Source of the DNA: Panax quinquefolius
Lineage: Eukaryota > Streptophyta > Magnoliopsida > Apiales > Araliaceae
NCBI GenBank assembly: GCA_020205615.1
Contig: CM035166.1
Coordinates: 90,263,043-90,327,042 of the forward strand
Length of the DNA stretch: 64,000 nucleotides
Reading direction: 5' to 3'
The notes under the pieces are model-generated. The model was not told where the DNA came from. It was given only the letters and a program-made list of their open reading frames with translations, and made no database searches. Shown one piece after another: positions 8,540-21,300 of this stretch (position 1 is its first letter; each line of letters starts with the position of its first letter). The position numbers and the translations under genes were made by a program.

Positions 8540-11468
8540 TGTTAGTTCTCAATAGGCACAATAGATCTAGAAGGGGGGGAGGGGGGTTGAATAGATCCTT
8601 TTTAATTTCAAATACTTTTCTCTTTTATTTTTTATTGCTATTAAATTAGCATACGACAAACATAAGAATCTTTTCAAGCACAGCGAAATAAGTAAAAGAT
8701 CCCCTTCATTGATATATTCATAATCATACATACATTATTCGTAGAGTTAGTTCAGTTGTAAGTAGTTAAAACATACATAACAATTATAGCAGTTAATAGA
8801 CATAATGTAAATGACATAATGTAAAAGACATAAGGGGTTTTAAGTGGTTCAGAGACTCAAGCTCCTAATCCACTCTTCTGCTTTCAACTAACAGGATTTC
8901 CACTAAAGAAAGGCAGCACCCTGAATCACTAAGATTCCTTCAAGGCCTGCAGCCTTGGGACTTCAGTTCAATAAGAACTCTTCAAGGCCAGCAGCCTTGG
9001 AACTTCTCTAGTTCCCTAGGAACTCTTCAAGCCCAGCAGGCTTGGAACTTCATTTAGTCCCTCCGGACAAGGACCCTTCAGGCCCTGGCTTCTTGTTGAG
9101 TTGTTTGTTTGTTTGTTGGAGTTGGTGCTGAGCTACTAAGATGTCTTCATGCTCGAACATCTTTTCAGATTTAGAAGACTTTTGCGTGATCACCCTTGAA
9201 GTGCGGTTGAGTGTTGCATGATGCTCAAATTCTTCTTCTTCGCCACTCAACCACTTGGATGATCCTGATGATGACGCCTTGAATATCATTCCTCTTGATA
9301 CATGATGGTTACACATGATAGGTTTCTAAGATGACTATAAGCCCTTCTGCTAGGTACTTAGAAACTTTCTCATGCTTGCCACCATGATGACGTTTGTGAT
9401 CTCCCTTCTTGATACTTGATGTTTTCTCATGATGGACTTGCTAAGATGACTGTGAGCTCTTCTCTATGGTACTTAGAGTCTTCCCATGATGGACACCAAG
9501 ATGACATGATGCTCTTCTTTTTCTCTGCAGTTCAGAACACTCTTCAAGTAGTAGAACTCTCACTTCTACATTGTAGAACTCTCACTTCTACTTCTTTCTT
9601 TTGTCGACTCTAAGTGTTCTTGGTGGATCGAGAGTGAGCCTTTAGACTCACTATCTCACATGGTTTAGAACCGTCCACCTTTTTCTCCAAACTCGATAAC
9701 TCCAAAGCAACCTTCGATCTTTGAAGCTCTTGCTGATTTATACTCCTTCCTAATCCTTCCATTGGAAAGTAGCCGTTGAGAGCTATTCAAATATCTTCAT
9801 AGATCTCGATTTGACTGAGGTAGACTGCTGATGTGACATGTCATACTTTTTCTGACACTGCAGTCTACTGTTTCACCTACCCCATCAGAGATGTCATTTT
9901 AATGTCTTGGGCAAGGGGTCGAAGACTTTATTTCCTCCTTCTGATTTCTTGATCAAAGGTTGTCCTTTTGCATCGATGCTCTCAATAAGCTCTTGTCCGA
10001 ATATTACCCTTCAGATTGAACCGTTGCCAATGCTTCAGTCTTCAGCTATTCGAACTCTACGATTCTGATGCATGTCTTCATAGGACCTAATTGTTGTGTC
10101 ATGTTGACTGGTAGAGACAAACTACGATCTTGAAGAGTATTGATTGGATCTTCAATGTAGAACACCTCTTCCTTCTTTTGTACAGTGCTTCAACACTTCT
10201 GTTTTCCTCAACAGCTCTCAGATACTAATGGCTTGACTTCTTTGTTTTGGCCCTTCTTAATAATAGCAAGACACTTCAGATTCAGGGCGTGTCCAACTCG
10301 CTTTCTCCTTGTGATCTCCCGCTCACTTATCATCAATTGACTGACCCAATGCTTAATCACTTTAGCCTTGTTCTTCAGAAGCTGTCCAGTATCTCTGTAT
10401 GCACACCATCAGTTCCTTCTTTGTTTGGCAAACACTATGATCCTGGTAGCTTCTAAGATCATTGTCTTCGTCTCGACTGCTTGATACCATCATCGCACTT
10501 GGTCGACTTTTCCTTAGTCATTCATCAAGTCTTCTTCTGATCTCCTTGTGGAAGACTTCATCTCGAATGGCTTCACAACTCAATCTTGATGCTTATTGGG
10601 TTGGTGCTTAGATCTTCTGTTAGCTTGCATGCCATTCATTGAGTGCTCTCTAGTTTCCTTCATGTGGGATGTATCTATGTAGTGCCAACCAGAGGCTTCA
10701 TTCCTTTGGATATTCTGGGAGTGCTCATTTGTTGAGAATCGTATTTGTTTCTATGATTACGCCTTGGCATTGTGGAGCACATCTGTTGAGGTCGTAGTTC
10801 TGCACTCTACGATTCTGCTTTGGCTGTGCAGACACTACGACTCTAAGATCAGATCTTGACACTCTACGATTTTTGCCTTGTGCTTGTTGTCTTCATCTGA
10901 TCTTGCTCGACTACGATCTCTGCATGTAATCAATAGACTCTACGACTCAGAGTGTAGTCTACGATCCTTGACTTGGCTTCTAAGATCAAGAGACTCTACG
11001 ACTCGAAAGTGTAGTCTACATTTCGACTTGGCTTTGGCAGATGTTTGATCGGCTCGTCCTAGCAGTCTGTCTCACGATTCTCGAACACGACTTCCTCGGC
11101 AGACTTTCGTTCGAGGAAGTTTTACTCGACACACTAAGATCCTTCATCATTTCTCCCGGCGTCTCATTTAACTCCGAGATCTACTATCTTGCAGACTACG
11201 ATTACTTTCGACAGCTCTCGAGTTTTCCTCGACTTTCTGGCGGACTCGATTTGCAGTGCGGTCTTTGGACGATCGACATGCCTATATATTACATCATAAG
11301 ATCAACCTAACATGCTTGATCTTTCTACTTTTATAGTCCTTGTACATCATTTCTTTTTAAGGACTTTACAAAGCTTTTTGCTTATGTAGGATCAACCTAA
11401 CATACTTGATCAATTCATTCTAAGTCCTTGTACAAATGTTTCTATTATCTATCAAAGGACTTTACAAC
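8540..11468 (-). mobile_element. 5' LTR of element D, truncated at its outer end
   Basis: Starts with TGTTAGTTCTC beside the primer site and runs 2.9 kb to 11468, where it breaks into G-type LTR sequence. Bases from 9327 onward match 1-2122 of the 3' LTR, so only about 105 bp of the LTR is missing. The break lies within the outer (U3) end, so the promoter-bearing part may be mostly present, but I see no clear TATA box; ATTTGAATAGC on the minus strand near 9785 is a weak candidate. A duplicate with the same break is 15348-18251. Confidence 0.75.
8941..9044. repeat. Three hairpin repeats (42-45 bp period) in the D LTR
   Basis: Hairpins at 8941-8957, 8983-8999 and 9028-9044, each a 6-bp stem with a 5-base loop. 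The first two are CAAGGC/GCCTTG and the third is CAAGCC/GGCTTG, a paired change that keeps the stem. Each is followed by GGGACTTC or GGAACTT. The duplicate at about 15742-15850 keeps the outer stem bases but has altered loops. Confidence 0.6.
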
Positions 11469-12080
11469 CAATTCTCATTTCCTGAAGAGAACAATGAAAG
11501 AAAGGGTGAGATCAACTAGCCTAGTAAGAAATATTATGACTAAGATAATGCATAATAAATTATCAATAGTCTTCAACAATGTTAAACTGATAAAATACAA
11601 TAGACATCAAGTTTAAATGCAGCGGCATAAGTAATCCATTAGAAGAGTCAAGTAGAGTATGATATATACTATCTTCTATGATTTAAAATGTTTTCATCAA
11701 TTTTTATCGCTGAGACTTAGCTTAATAAATAAACCACATCATCTAATCATCCTTGTATTACGGGCCAAGGATATTCATTAAATCATCAACGATCATGACT
11801 ATACCGAATAATCCCTGGTCATAATCATACCAAAAACTGTCCATCAATGCATTATAGGTCACTGAGGACTTTTACCACATTATTTATAACATTACATGTT
11901 ATGATTATACCGAATGATCTCTGGTCATAATCATACTAAGTCTATCTATGCACGTAAGCCAAAGATGACTTTCATTACAATATAAGCATGAGGATGATGA
12001 CAATGACATAATAATTCAATAAAACAAGTTCAAGAATAAATTTTAAAGATTTATAAGTTAATTTATCCTGAACTCAATAA
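11469..12080 (-). mobile_element. G LTR fragment fused to the D LTR
   Basis: Matches G LTR positions about 268-860 (compare 39980-40560), without its first 267 bp. It carries the paired repeats CATGACTATACCGAAT and CATGATTATACCGAAT, each followed by a CCCTGGTCATAATCATAC-like string. The fusion point at 11468/11470 shares no clear homology, so it arose by illegitimate joining or deletion. The same fusion at 18251 continues to the true LTR end. Confidence 0.75.
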
Positions 12081-12102
12081 GCATGAGGATGATGACTATG
12101 CA
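12077..12102. other. Filler at the tandem-duplication junction
   Basis: ATAAGCATGAGGATGATGAC at 12077-12096 repeats 11982-12001, which lies 95 bp upstream. It is followed by TATGCA, also found nearby at about 11948 in CTATGCAC. Copy 2 begins straight after with CCTAGG. Short templated filler at a junction is the usual trace of end joining with local copying. Confidence 0.6.
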
Positions 12103-15100
12103 CCTAGGCATTGATTGAGGTCAGAAGATTTTAGCTTTAGAGACTGACCTTTGACCTTGGTAGAAAGGGTTCCGGAGTTTATGGAAACATTTGAGTAGAA
12201 CTCTTTAACCAGGTCAACATATACTCGAGTGCTTGCATTAAGACATTCTGAGAATCCGGTTTTCTATACAAGTTTGAGAATGTCTCTGAACTTCTTTTCG
12301 GATTTCTCAAACGACTTGGTTTCGAGCTGAATGCCAATGATAACTCGCCCGTTTTCCATTTGAGCAGTGCGAAGAATGTGAGTATTTGATTCAGAGGGGT
12401 TTATGAGAGATAGCTGATTGTGACTTGGGCATGATTCTAGAAGGTTAATTAATTTTGGCTTTTGAGAGGATTCTAGGGTTTAAAAATGGGAGGGAGAAAG
12501 GTTTGATGGTTTCTACTAACTGTTTGCAGATTTGAAATTGTCTTTATGGCAGTTGCTTCTAACTCTTCATAATTAGTGAGGTGTCAACCAACCATTGGTT
12601 GCACGAAGTCCAGTAATGAGTTGTAACTCCCCATAACTTTTCAGTTAGATATTTCCTTTAGGAGAGTAGACGTTTGATTGACGTGGATTGACCGTTGACC
12701 TCTTTGGTTCGTAGAGTAACATGATAAGGCAGCTATGGACTCTACGTTTTCCTTTGTTGACTCAATGATCAACTTTTGAGAGAGGCTACAGTGGATGTCT
12801 TTGACATTCATCCTCATTTTGAAACTGCATATCTTGATCACTGATATACTTCAAGCCAGTTTGGGCACTTAAGTTCTGATGTGCATTTGTACGATGTCTT
12901 TCTAAACTGTATTCAAACTTATCTCCTCATAATCTGAGTAGTATGAGCAATTATCCAGTTCTTCCAAGCTCCTTGTGAGCTATAGTATCCTCAGGCAGGA
13001 CTACGATCGTCAAGTCTGCTTCTACGATCGCTGAGGTTGCACTACGATCGTGGAGTTCTCTTCAACCTCGACTCTACGATCGTTGACTGACTTGGTACTT
13101 GAGATGAACTTAACTAAGCATTCCTTCTGGGTCAAGGTAGCTCAGGAAAGGCCAACCTCTTAGAGTGAACTAAGGGTCAGGTTTGTCCCTGAGGCACTTT
13201 CCAGATGAAATCCTTTAGAGGTGATTTGTACTGATATCTCAATTAACCTTTTCTAATGGGGAGCTCCTCTACAAACTTTGGACAATTGCATTTGCTGTAA
13301 TCGTGGTGTCCTCTTGCTTCTGCACTGCGATCAGATGTTTGATTGTAGGCACTCCACGATTTTGAGTTGGGTGGCTGATAGGTTATCAGTAGTACATTTT
13401 GAGACGTTCCTACTGAGTATGGATCTTCATTTGGTTCATCAGCCACAATGTTTTGGGACTCTGTAGCTGGTACATTTCTTCATAGTATAACTCAGTGTTG
13501 TTTTTTTCTTAATAGATCACTGCTCCCCCCCATTGTTGATGCTGTCTTCTCAGATAGATGTGATTCCCTTTTCTACATGTGTATTAGAAGGCAGCCTTGC
13601 ATATCTCGTTCTGACTAGAATCACCATTATCACTTCAATATCCTTATATTGTAGACATGTGTATTTTTAGGACTGAACACTTCACGATCTTTTGACAGCA
13701 CTACGAACGTAGTCTTCTTTTTGTCGATCCTTGTGCGTCCAAGTTACGCTTTCAGAATGAGTTCCTCTCGACTCGATGCTCGATAATCCTTTGTTGTGAG
13801 CTCCCTTGAGGATTCTTCTCATATAGCATGCCTTGCTTGATTTGAGCATATAGGACCCTTTTCATCTTTGGTTGCATGGCCTGCTTCCATATACAGATTT
13901 GCAGCCATGTGAGCTTTACTCAGGTTAGCTCAACGGGTCTTCAAGGATAGGCTTGGATATATAGGAATTTTATCAGAATCACTCCTGAACAGTCCTTAGC
14001 CTTCTGCTGGTTGAGTCTTCGATCAAGTCTTCGCTTCAAAGATTCCTTAGTGTGGTCGTATTGGACCAAGTACCTGCAGGTTAGATACATTTCTATTTTT
14101 GGTACCCACAATTAAATGGGTCCTGCTAGGTTAGTTTTTTAAATCCCTGATCCTCATATTTGGATAATCATCACATTTATCACCAACAATCATATTCATG
14201 CATGCAACTAGTTTTAGATAATACATTTTGAGATGCATGAAGGTGAGTGTGTGTAAGCTTTGTCATTTTAATAACACACTCTTTCTCTTTGATGGTTTCA
14301 TCGTTTTCTGGGTTATGTTCACAATGTTTGAGTGTTCAAAGAGTGGAAATCAACTCTACGATTTATGTGTATCTTGTTGATTTATGGAGGTGATCAGTTT
14401 CTACAGATCATCAAAATACACTTGTAGAACTGATCATACTTTGTGGGTTATCAAACATTTAGAACATAGGTTTGTACATTCATACTAACCCATCAGCAAA
14501 GAATACTCCACATAAAAATTGATTTAACCTTTGATATGTTTATGACCTATTTCAGATTTCTTTCAAGATGTCATCTTCAACCTAAAACTTGGGTGGAGAG
14601 AAAGTTTGTGGACATTTGAATTTCCATCCTCAGGGTACTTTCTCTCTTCACCTTTTTAGGTAGATTATGACTCCTTGACAGAATACTGTTATAGTTCATA
14701 AGAAGGTGCATTTATGATGTACACAAGTATAATAGCGAGGAAAGTACCTTTTCTTTGTCGGTTTCTTAATGATCATTTATCTTTAATATACTGAGTTTAG
14801 GTATTGATGTGCATAGCTTCATATTTGCTCCTGACAGCTTGTTGCTCTTGTTGGCCTTTAATCAATCAGTCATGGTCTTCAAGATACAGGCTAGGAGAAT
14901 CTCAGCATCTTTAGTTCTTTGACATCTTTCAGTTTACAAGGTTTACATCCAGCTGCTGGTTGGCCAGACACAAGTTTGAGAAGTTCTTCTTTTTTCTCTG
15001 GATAAACATTTCTTTGCATGTATAGCCTTTTCATATTTTTAGGCTGGAGGATGTTTGACTCTTTTCTGTGGATGTCTCTTGAGCTAACTAGCCTGGTCGT

Positions 15101-15333
15101 CAGACTACAAGATTGACTACAAGAAAGGATTGGTCTTGTTGATATGACGGTCAAGAACGTGGACCAATCTGAGCAGCTTCAGGTGTATATACACATTTAA
15201 CATGTACACAGTATTTCCAACGTATGAGCTCATCTTCATATAACAAGTGACTTACTACTAAACTAAGTTTAGAACAATGTTTGTGCCTAGGAACAGACTC
15301 AAAGCGATTAGCTTTTGAATAGCATGAGAACCT
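12103..15333 (-). mobile_element. D interior, duplicated copy, with 5' stub of the terminal ORF
   Basis: Second copy of the D interior. The terminal ORF is reduced to about 50 N-terminal codons (around 12245-12103), cut off by the duplication junction. The rest repeats the mostly non-coding interior, including a stretch with YPEKKEELLKLVSGQPAAG at 15020-14930 that I cannot assign. Nothing autonomous is encoded. Confidence 0.6.
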
Positions 15334-15345
15334 GCTCTGATACCA
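15334..15345 (-). promoter_or_regulatory. Primer binding site, duplicated D copy
   Basis: GCTCTGATACCA again, two bases from the LTR terminus TGTTAG at 15348. Exact complement of the initiator-Met tRNA 3' end on the minus strand. Confidence 0.8.
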
Positions 15346-15347
15346 AT

Positions 15348-18251
15348 TGTTAGTTCTCAATAAGCACAATAGATCTGAAGGGGGAGGGGGTTGAATAGAT
15401 CCTTTTAATTTCAAATACTTTTCTTTTTTTTTTTTATTGCTATTAAATTAGCATACGACAAACATAAGAATCTTTTCAAGCACAAGCGAAATAAGTAAAA
15501 GATCCCTTCATTGATATATTCATAATCATACATACATTATTCGTAGAGTTAGTTCGGTTGTAAGTAGTTAAAACATACATAACAATTATAGCAGTTAATA
15601 GACATAATGTAAATGACATAATGTAAAAGACATAAGGGGTTTTAAGTGGTTCAGAGACTCAAGCTCCTAATCCACTCTTCTGCTTTCAACTAACAGGATT
15701 TCCACTAAAGAAAGGCAGCACCCTGAATCACTAAGATTCCTTCAAGGCCCTGCTGACCTTGGGACTTGATTCAATAAGAACTCTTCAAGGCCGCTGACCT
15801 TGGAACTTCTCTAGTTCCCTAGAACTCTTCAAGCCCAAAGAGCTTGGAACTTCATTTAGTCCCCTCCGGGACAAGGACCCTTTGTGCCACGGCTTCTTGT
15901 TGAGTTGTTTGTTTGTTTGTTGGAGTTGGTCTTTGAGCTACTAAGATGTCTTCATGCTCGAACATCTTTCAGATTTAGCGACTTTGCGTGATCACCCTTG
16001 AAGTGCAGTTGAGTGTTGCATGATGCTCAGCTTCTTCAGTTACTCAACCACTTCGGATGATCCCTTGATGACTGCCTTGAATATCATTCCTCTTGATACA
16101 TGATGGTTACACATGATAGGTTTCTAAGATGACTATAAGCCCTTCTGCTAGGTACTTAGAAACTTTCTCATGCTTGCCACCATGATGACGTTTGTGATCT
16201 CCCTTCTTGATACTTGATGTTTTCTCATGATGGACTTGCTAAGATGACTGTGAGCTCTTCTCTATGGTACTTAGAGTCTTCCCATGATGGACACCAAGAT
16301 GACATGATGTTCTTCTTTTTCTCTGCAGTTCAGAACACTCTTCAAGTAGTAGAACTCTCACTTCTACATTGTAGAACTCTCACTTCTACTTCTTTCTTTG
16401 TCTGACTCTAAGTGTTCTTGGTGGATCGTAGAGTGAGCCTTTAGACTCACTATCTCACATGGTTTAGAACCGTCCACCTTTTCTCCAAACTCGACAACTC
16501 CAGCAACCTTCGATCTTTGAAGCTCTTGCTGATTTATACTCCTTCCTAATCCTTCCATTGGAAAGTAGCCGTTGAGAGCTATTCAAATATCTTCATAGAT
16601 CTCGATTTGACTGAGGTAGACTGCTGATGTGACATGTCATACTTTTTCTGACACTGCAGTCTACTGTTTCACCTACCCCATCAGAGATGTCATTTTAATG
16701 TCTTGGGCAGGTCGAAGACTTTATTTCCTCCTTCTGATTTCTTGATCAAAGGTTGTCCTTTTGCTTCGATGCTCTCAATAAGCTCTTGTCCGAATATTAC
16801 CCTTCAGATTGAACCGTTGCCAATGCTTCAGTCTTCAGCTATTCAAACTCTACGATTCTGATGCATGTCTTCATAGGACCTAATTGTTGTGTCATGTTGA
16901 CTGGTAGAGACAAACTACGATCTTGAAGAGTATTGATTGGATCTTCAATGTAGAACACCTCTTCCTTCTTTTGTACAGTGCTTCAACACTTCTGTTTTCC
17001 TCAACAGCTCTCAGATACTAATGGCTTGACTTCTTTGTTTTGGCCCCTTCTTAATAGCAAGACACTTCAGATTTGTGGCGTGTCCAACTCGCTTTCTCCT
17101 TGTGATCTCCCGTTCACTTATCATCAATTGACTGACCCAATGCTTAATCACTTTAGCCTTGTTCTTCAGAAGCTGTCCAGTATCTCTGTATGCACACCAT
17201 CAGTTCCTTCTTTGTTTGGCAAACACTATGATCCTGGTAGCTTCTAAGATCATTGTCTTCTGTCTGCTTGACAGCTACTGCACTTGCTGACTTTTCCTTA
17301 GTCTGTTACTGAAGTCTTCTTCTGATCTCCTTGTGGAAGACTTCATCTCGAATGGCTTCACAACTCAATCTTGATGCTTATTGGGTTGGTGCTTAGATCT
17401 TCTGTTAGCTTGCATGCCATTCATTGAGTGCTCTCTAGTTTCCTTCAGGTGGGATGTATCTATGTAGTGCCAACCAGAGGCTTCATTCCTTTGGATATTC
17501 TGGGAGTGCTCATTTGTTGAGAATCGTATTTGCTCTACAATTCTGCCTTGGCATTGTGAGCACATCTGTTGAGGTCGTAGTTCTGCACTCTACGATTCTG
17601 CTTTGGCTGTGCAGACACTACGACTCTAAGATCAGATCTTGACACTCTACGATTTTTGCCTTGTGCTTGTTGTCTTCATCTGATCTTGCTCGACTACGAT
17701 CTCTGCATGTAATCAATAGACTCTACGACTCAGAGTGTAGTCTACGATCCTTGACTTGGCTTCGGCATCAGTAGACTCTACGACTCCGAGTGTAGTCTAC
17801 ATTTCTGACTTGGCTTCGGCAGATGTTTGATCGGCTCGTCGGCAGGCTGTCTCTACGATTCTGAACATGACTTCCTCAGCAGACTTCGTTCCTGAGGAAG
17901 TTTTACTCGACACACTAAGATCCTTCATCATTTCTCCTGGCAGTCTACGAACTCTGAGATCTACTATCTTGCAGACTACGATTCTGCCTCGACAGCTCTC
18001 GAGTTTTCCTTGACTTTCTGGCGGACTCTCGATTTACAGTGCGGTCTTTGGACGATCAGACAAGCCTATATTATATCATAAGATCAACTTAACATGCTTG
18101 ATCTTTCTACTTTTATAGTCCTTGTACATCATTTCTTTTTAAGGACTTTACAAAGCTATTTTGCTTATGTAGGATCAACCTAACATACTTGATCAATTCA
18201 TTCTAAGTCCTTGTACAAATGTTTCTATTATCTATCAAAGGACTTTACAAC
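15348..18251 (-). mobile_element. 5' LTR of element D, duplicated copy, truncated
   Basis: Same LTR as 8540-11468 with the same break into G LTR sequence. It is the cleaner copy around 17500-17950, where the neighbour at 10720-11200 shows garbled CTG/CAG sites. Contains the hairpin repeats (15742-15850) and the palindromic pair (17719-17822). Confidence 0.75.
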
Positions 18252-20831
18252 CAATTCTCATTTCCTGAAGAGAACAATGAAAGAAAGGGTGAGATCAACT
18301 AGCCTAGTAAGAAATATTATGACTAAGATAATGCATAATAAATTATCAATAGTCTTCAACAATGTTAAACTGATAAAATACAATAGACATCAAGTTTAAC
18401 TGCAGCGACATAAGTAATCCATTAGAAGAGTCAAGTAGAGTATGATATATACTATCTTCTATGATTTAAAATGTTTTCATCAATTTTTATCGCTGAGACT
18501 TAGCTTAATAAATAAACCACATCATCTAATCATCCTTGTATTACGGGCCAAGGATATTCATTAAATCATCAACGATCATGACTATACCGAATAATCCCTG
18601 GTCATAATCATACCAAAAACTGTCCATCAATGCATTATAGGTCACTGAGGACTTTTACCACATTATTTATAACATTACATGTTATGATTATACCGAATGA
18701 TCTCTGGTCATAATCATACTAAGTCTATCTATGCACGTACGCCAAAGATGACTTTCATTACAATATAAGCATGAGGATGATGACAATGACATAATAATTC
18801 AATAAAACAAGTTCAAGAATAAATTTTAAAGATTTATAAGTTAATTTATCCTGAACTCAATAACGTCCAAATTGTCTACATGATACTTCTTTTTATAGTA
18901 AAATTCAAGAATGCTCAGAAGAATATTTCCATGAAAAGATACTGGATGAAGCGCAAATATCCAGGATATTCTACTAATTTCGTGGAGTATAGAAACCAAA
19001 ACTTTAACTAACTGAGTATAATAGAATATATGAAACTGTAAAATGGATCTTCACCCACCATGCAGTAATCCACGTATAGAGATCATTTCCACAATTTAAT
19101 AAGGAATGAATACAAAGGATCATTCACCATGCATGTGGTAATCCACATAGACAGGTTATTCCAACAAAATAATAAAGAATGGAATAACAAAAGGATTCAC
19201 CATGCGTTCGATAGACTTCAAAAGACAGGTTATTCCCAACAGAATAATAAATAATGGAACCAGTCGGCAGATAAACGCATTGTATGAGGATATTCGACGA
19301 ATAATAAATAATGGAACCAGTCCAGCATAAATGTACGTACGAGAATATTACGATAAAATAATAAATAATGGAACCGAGTTAAATTGTAAAGCGATGCAGA
19401 CGGATATTAAACGTAATAATAAAGAAATGAATATTAGAAGAATTTCACCATGTATGCGGTACTTCAGTATAAGCAAAGTTATTCCAACATAATAATAAGA
19501 ATGGAATACCAGAAGTTCTCTTCATGAATACGAAAGAAATAATACCCTTACCTTAGAAAAAGCGGATATTGGAAAAGTGAAGTAGCAAAATAATACTTTC
19601 TTCTTTCTCTCTATAGTTTCTCTCTACAGAGTTTCAATTGAATTCGTAAGAAATAATGAAGGAATGAGCTTTATTTATGTAAGAAGAAGTGAAAGTGGCT
19701 CTTGGTCTTAATGAAGGGTCAAAATGACTCTTGGTAATATTGAAGAGACAACTACTATTTGCGAAGGGGCAAATAACTCTTGAAACACTGAAGGGGCAAA
19801 TAACTCTTGGAAAACTGAAGGGACAAATAACTCTTGGAAAACTGAAGGGACAAGTTACTATTAAAACTTTATATCAACGATCCATATTGATTTACTATTA
19901 TAATTTCAACCAATGGTCTGAAAAATTAGCACATCTCCTCATGGAATAATATTGTACCAAAAAATGATTTGGACCGAAAAGAAATATATTTTTTGGGTGA
20001 ATAGTACCCCGTAAATAGTAACTCGTGAATAGTACTCCGACACAAAAAGTGCCCCGAATACCCGATTGAACAATATACCCTCCAGACATCAATTATTATC
20101 GAAACAAATGTCGATTTCCACTAACACAAATAATTTCAACAATGGAACTATAAAATTCATCTTTAATCAACAAGAAATTATTCATCATTAATAATATAAC
20201 TCACAATATTTAACAACCAGGTCATTCCCAGGAAAGAGGGGGCTTTCCAATAAGGATTTCTCCCTATTGGCGCGCAATTAGGTGACCAAACCTCTCCTTG
20301 ACAGAACTTCAGACATTGTAAATATTGCAATTTAATAATATGAATAACTTTGTAGTCTCAATTATTGATTTAATAATATAACATATTATGCAGATGATAC
20401 TATGACAATAATCGAATCAATAATATAAGAGATATGATGCAACAATTACTGTAGCAATAATTGAGTATTATTGAGTGACATCTCACGTAAGCATCAATAA
20501 CCAATATCGTGTGCTACTATGCAACCACGCGTATTACTGTACTTTTACTATCGGGTAGTTCAATAATTTTAACGGTAACACTTACCGTTATTTTTATAAA
20601 AGATAATTTTGTTGTTTTTTTACTACTAATAATACTTGGTTGTGGGGTCCACCAATGATTGTCTCGCATTTAATATTCCCAACCAATCGAATATTATATA
20701 ACCACTTGTTTACTTTGCAAAATTTGTAAATATTACCCACAACTATAACATTATATTATATCCACACCATAATATTCAAAAATATATTTCAAGAGAAATT
20801 AATCTTTATTCATAAAAGTTGGGGTCTTACA
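18252..20831 (-). mobile_element. G 5' LTR of array unit P0, lacking its first 267 bp
   Basis: Matches 39980-42478 to the LTR terminus GTCTTACA at 20831. Unlike the P1 and P2 5' LTRs it retains the segment with ACGTCCAAATTGT at about 18850-18900. It holds the 61-bp repeats (19225-19430), the 27-bp GGGCAAATAACTCTTGG repeats (19763-19858) and GAATAGTA motifs (19997-20037). The TATA position at about 19670 is altered compared with the CTATTTATAG of other copies. It is the left boundary of the tandem array. Confidence 0.75.
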
Positions 20832-21300
20832 CTAGTCATCTGCATCAGAATCCTAGAGTTCAGTCATCGGAGTATTGAAGCCTTGACAACGTCTTAATAC
20901 AAAAACTGACATTCAAATGTTGGGTATTGAAAGCATTGATGCAGAAGGACAACTCCTGATGTTCTGATCGAGAAATCAGGAAGAAGAAATAAAGGTGACT
21001 ACCAGCCTGACACGTTAAAGTGACATTTCTGATGAGGTAGGTGAAATAATAGACTGCAGTGTCAGAAAAGTGAAGAAAGCTGTCATGTCACATCTGCAGT
21101 CTGCACCAAATAACTCGAGATCTGCGAATCAATTTAAATAGCTTCCAACGGCTATAATCCAATGGGAAGCTTATGAATGGCTATTTAACAGGTGAAGCTT
21201 AAAAGAAGAAGGTGTTGGTTCTTGTTAGATTGTTGACTCTTTGATTTCTATAGAGCCAAATCAGAATAAGTCTTAGTGGCAGTGAGACTACGAAAGTAGA
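20832..21300 (+). mobile_element. D-like LTR fragment, inverted (array unit P0)
   Basis: Plus-strand sequence matches the reverse complement of about 290-745 of the D LTR at lower identity than the D copies share with each other (compare CACCTACCTCATCAGA with the D string CACCTACCCCATCAGA). It is a related but older or distinct LTR. It forms the spacer between two inverted arms of G LTR end. The same piece is at 42479-42955 and 57763-58237. Confidence 0.7.

Larger units (their letters stand above)
5291..12080. repeat. First copy of a 6.8-kb direct tandem duplication
   Basis: Copy 1 starts inside the D terminal ORF at CCTAGGCATTG, spans the D interior and 5' LTR, and ends in a G LTR fragment. 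It matches 12103-18863 throughout, including the odd D/G LTR fusion (11468 versus 18251). One tandem duplication explains everything between 5291 and 18863. It could be a real duplication or an assembly duplication; the distinct junction filler favours a real event. Confidence 0.75.
12103..18863. repeat. Second copy of the 6.8-kb direct tandem duplication
   Basis: Repeats 5291-12080 at very high identity. Differences concentrate where one copy has CTG or CAG and the other a CG-containing string. It continues past 18863 into the rest of the G LTR, showing that copy 2 holds the original right-hand flank. Confidence 0.75.

Noticed and set aside
9050..9316. Minus-strand frame of 88 codons in the D LTR
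   Set aside because: Not kept open in the duplicate at 15850-16110 and lies inside an LTR.
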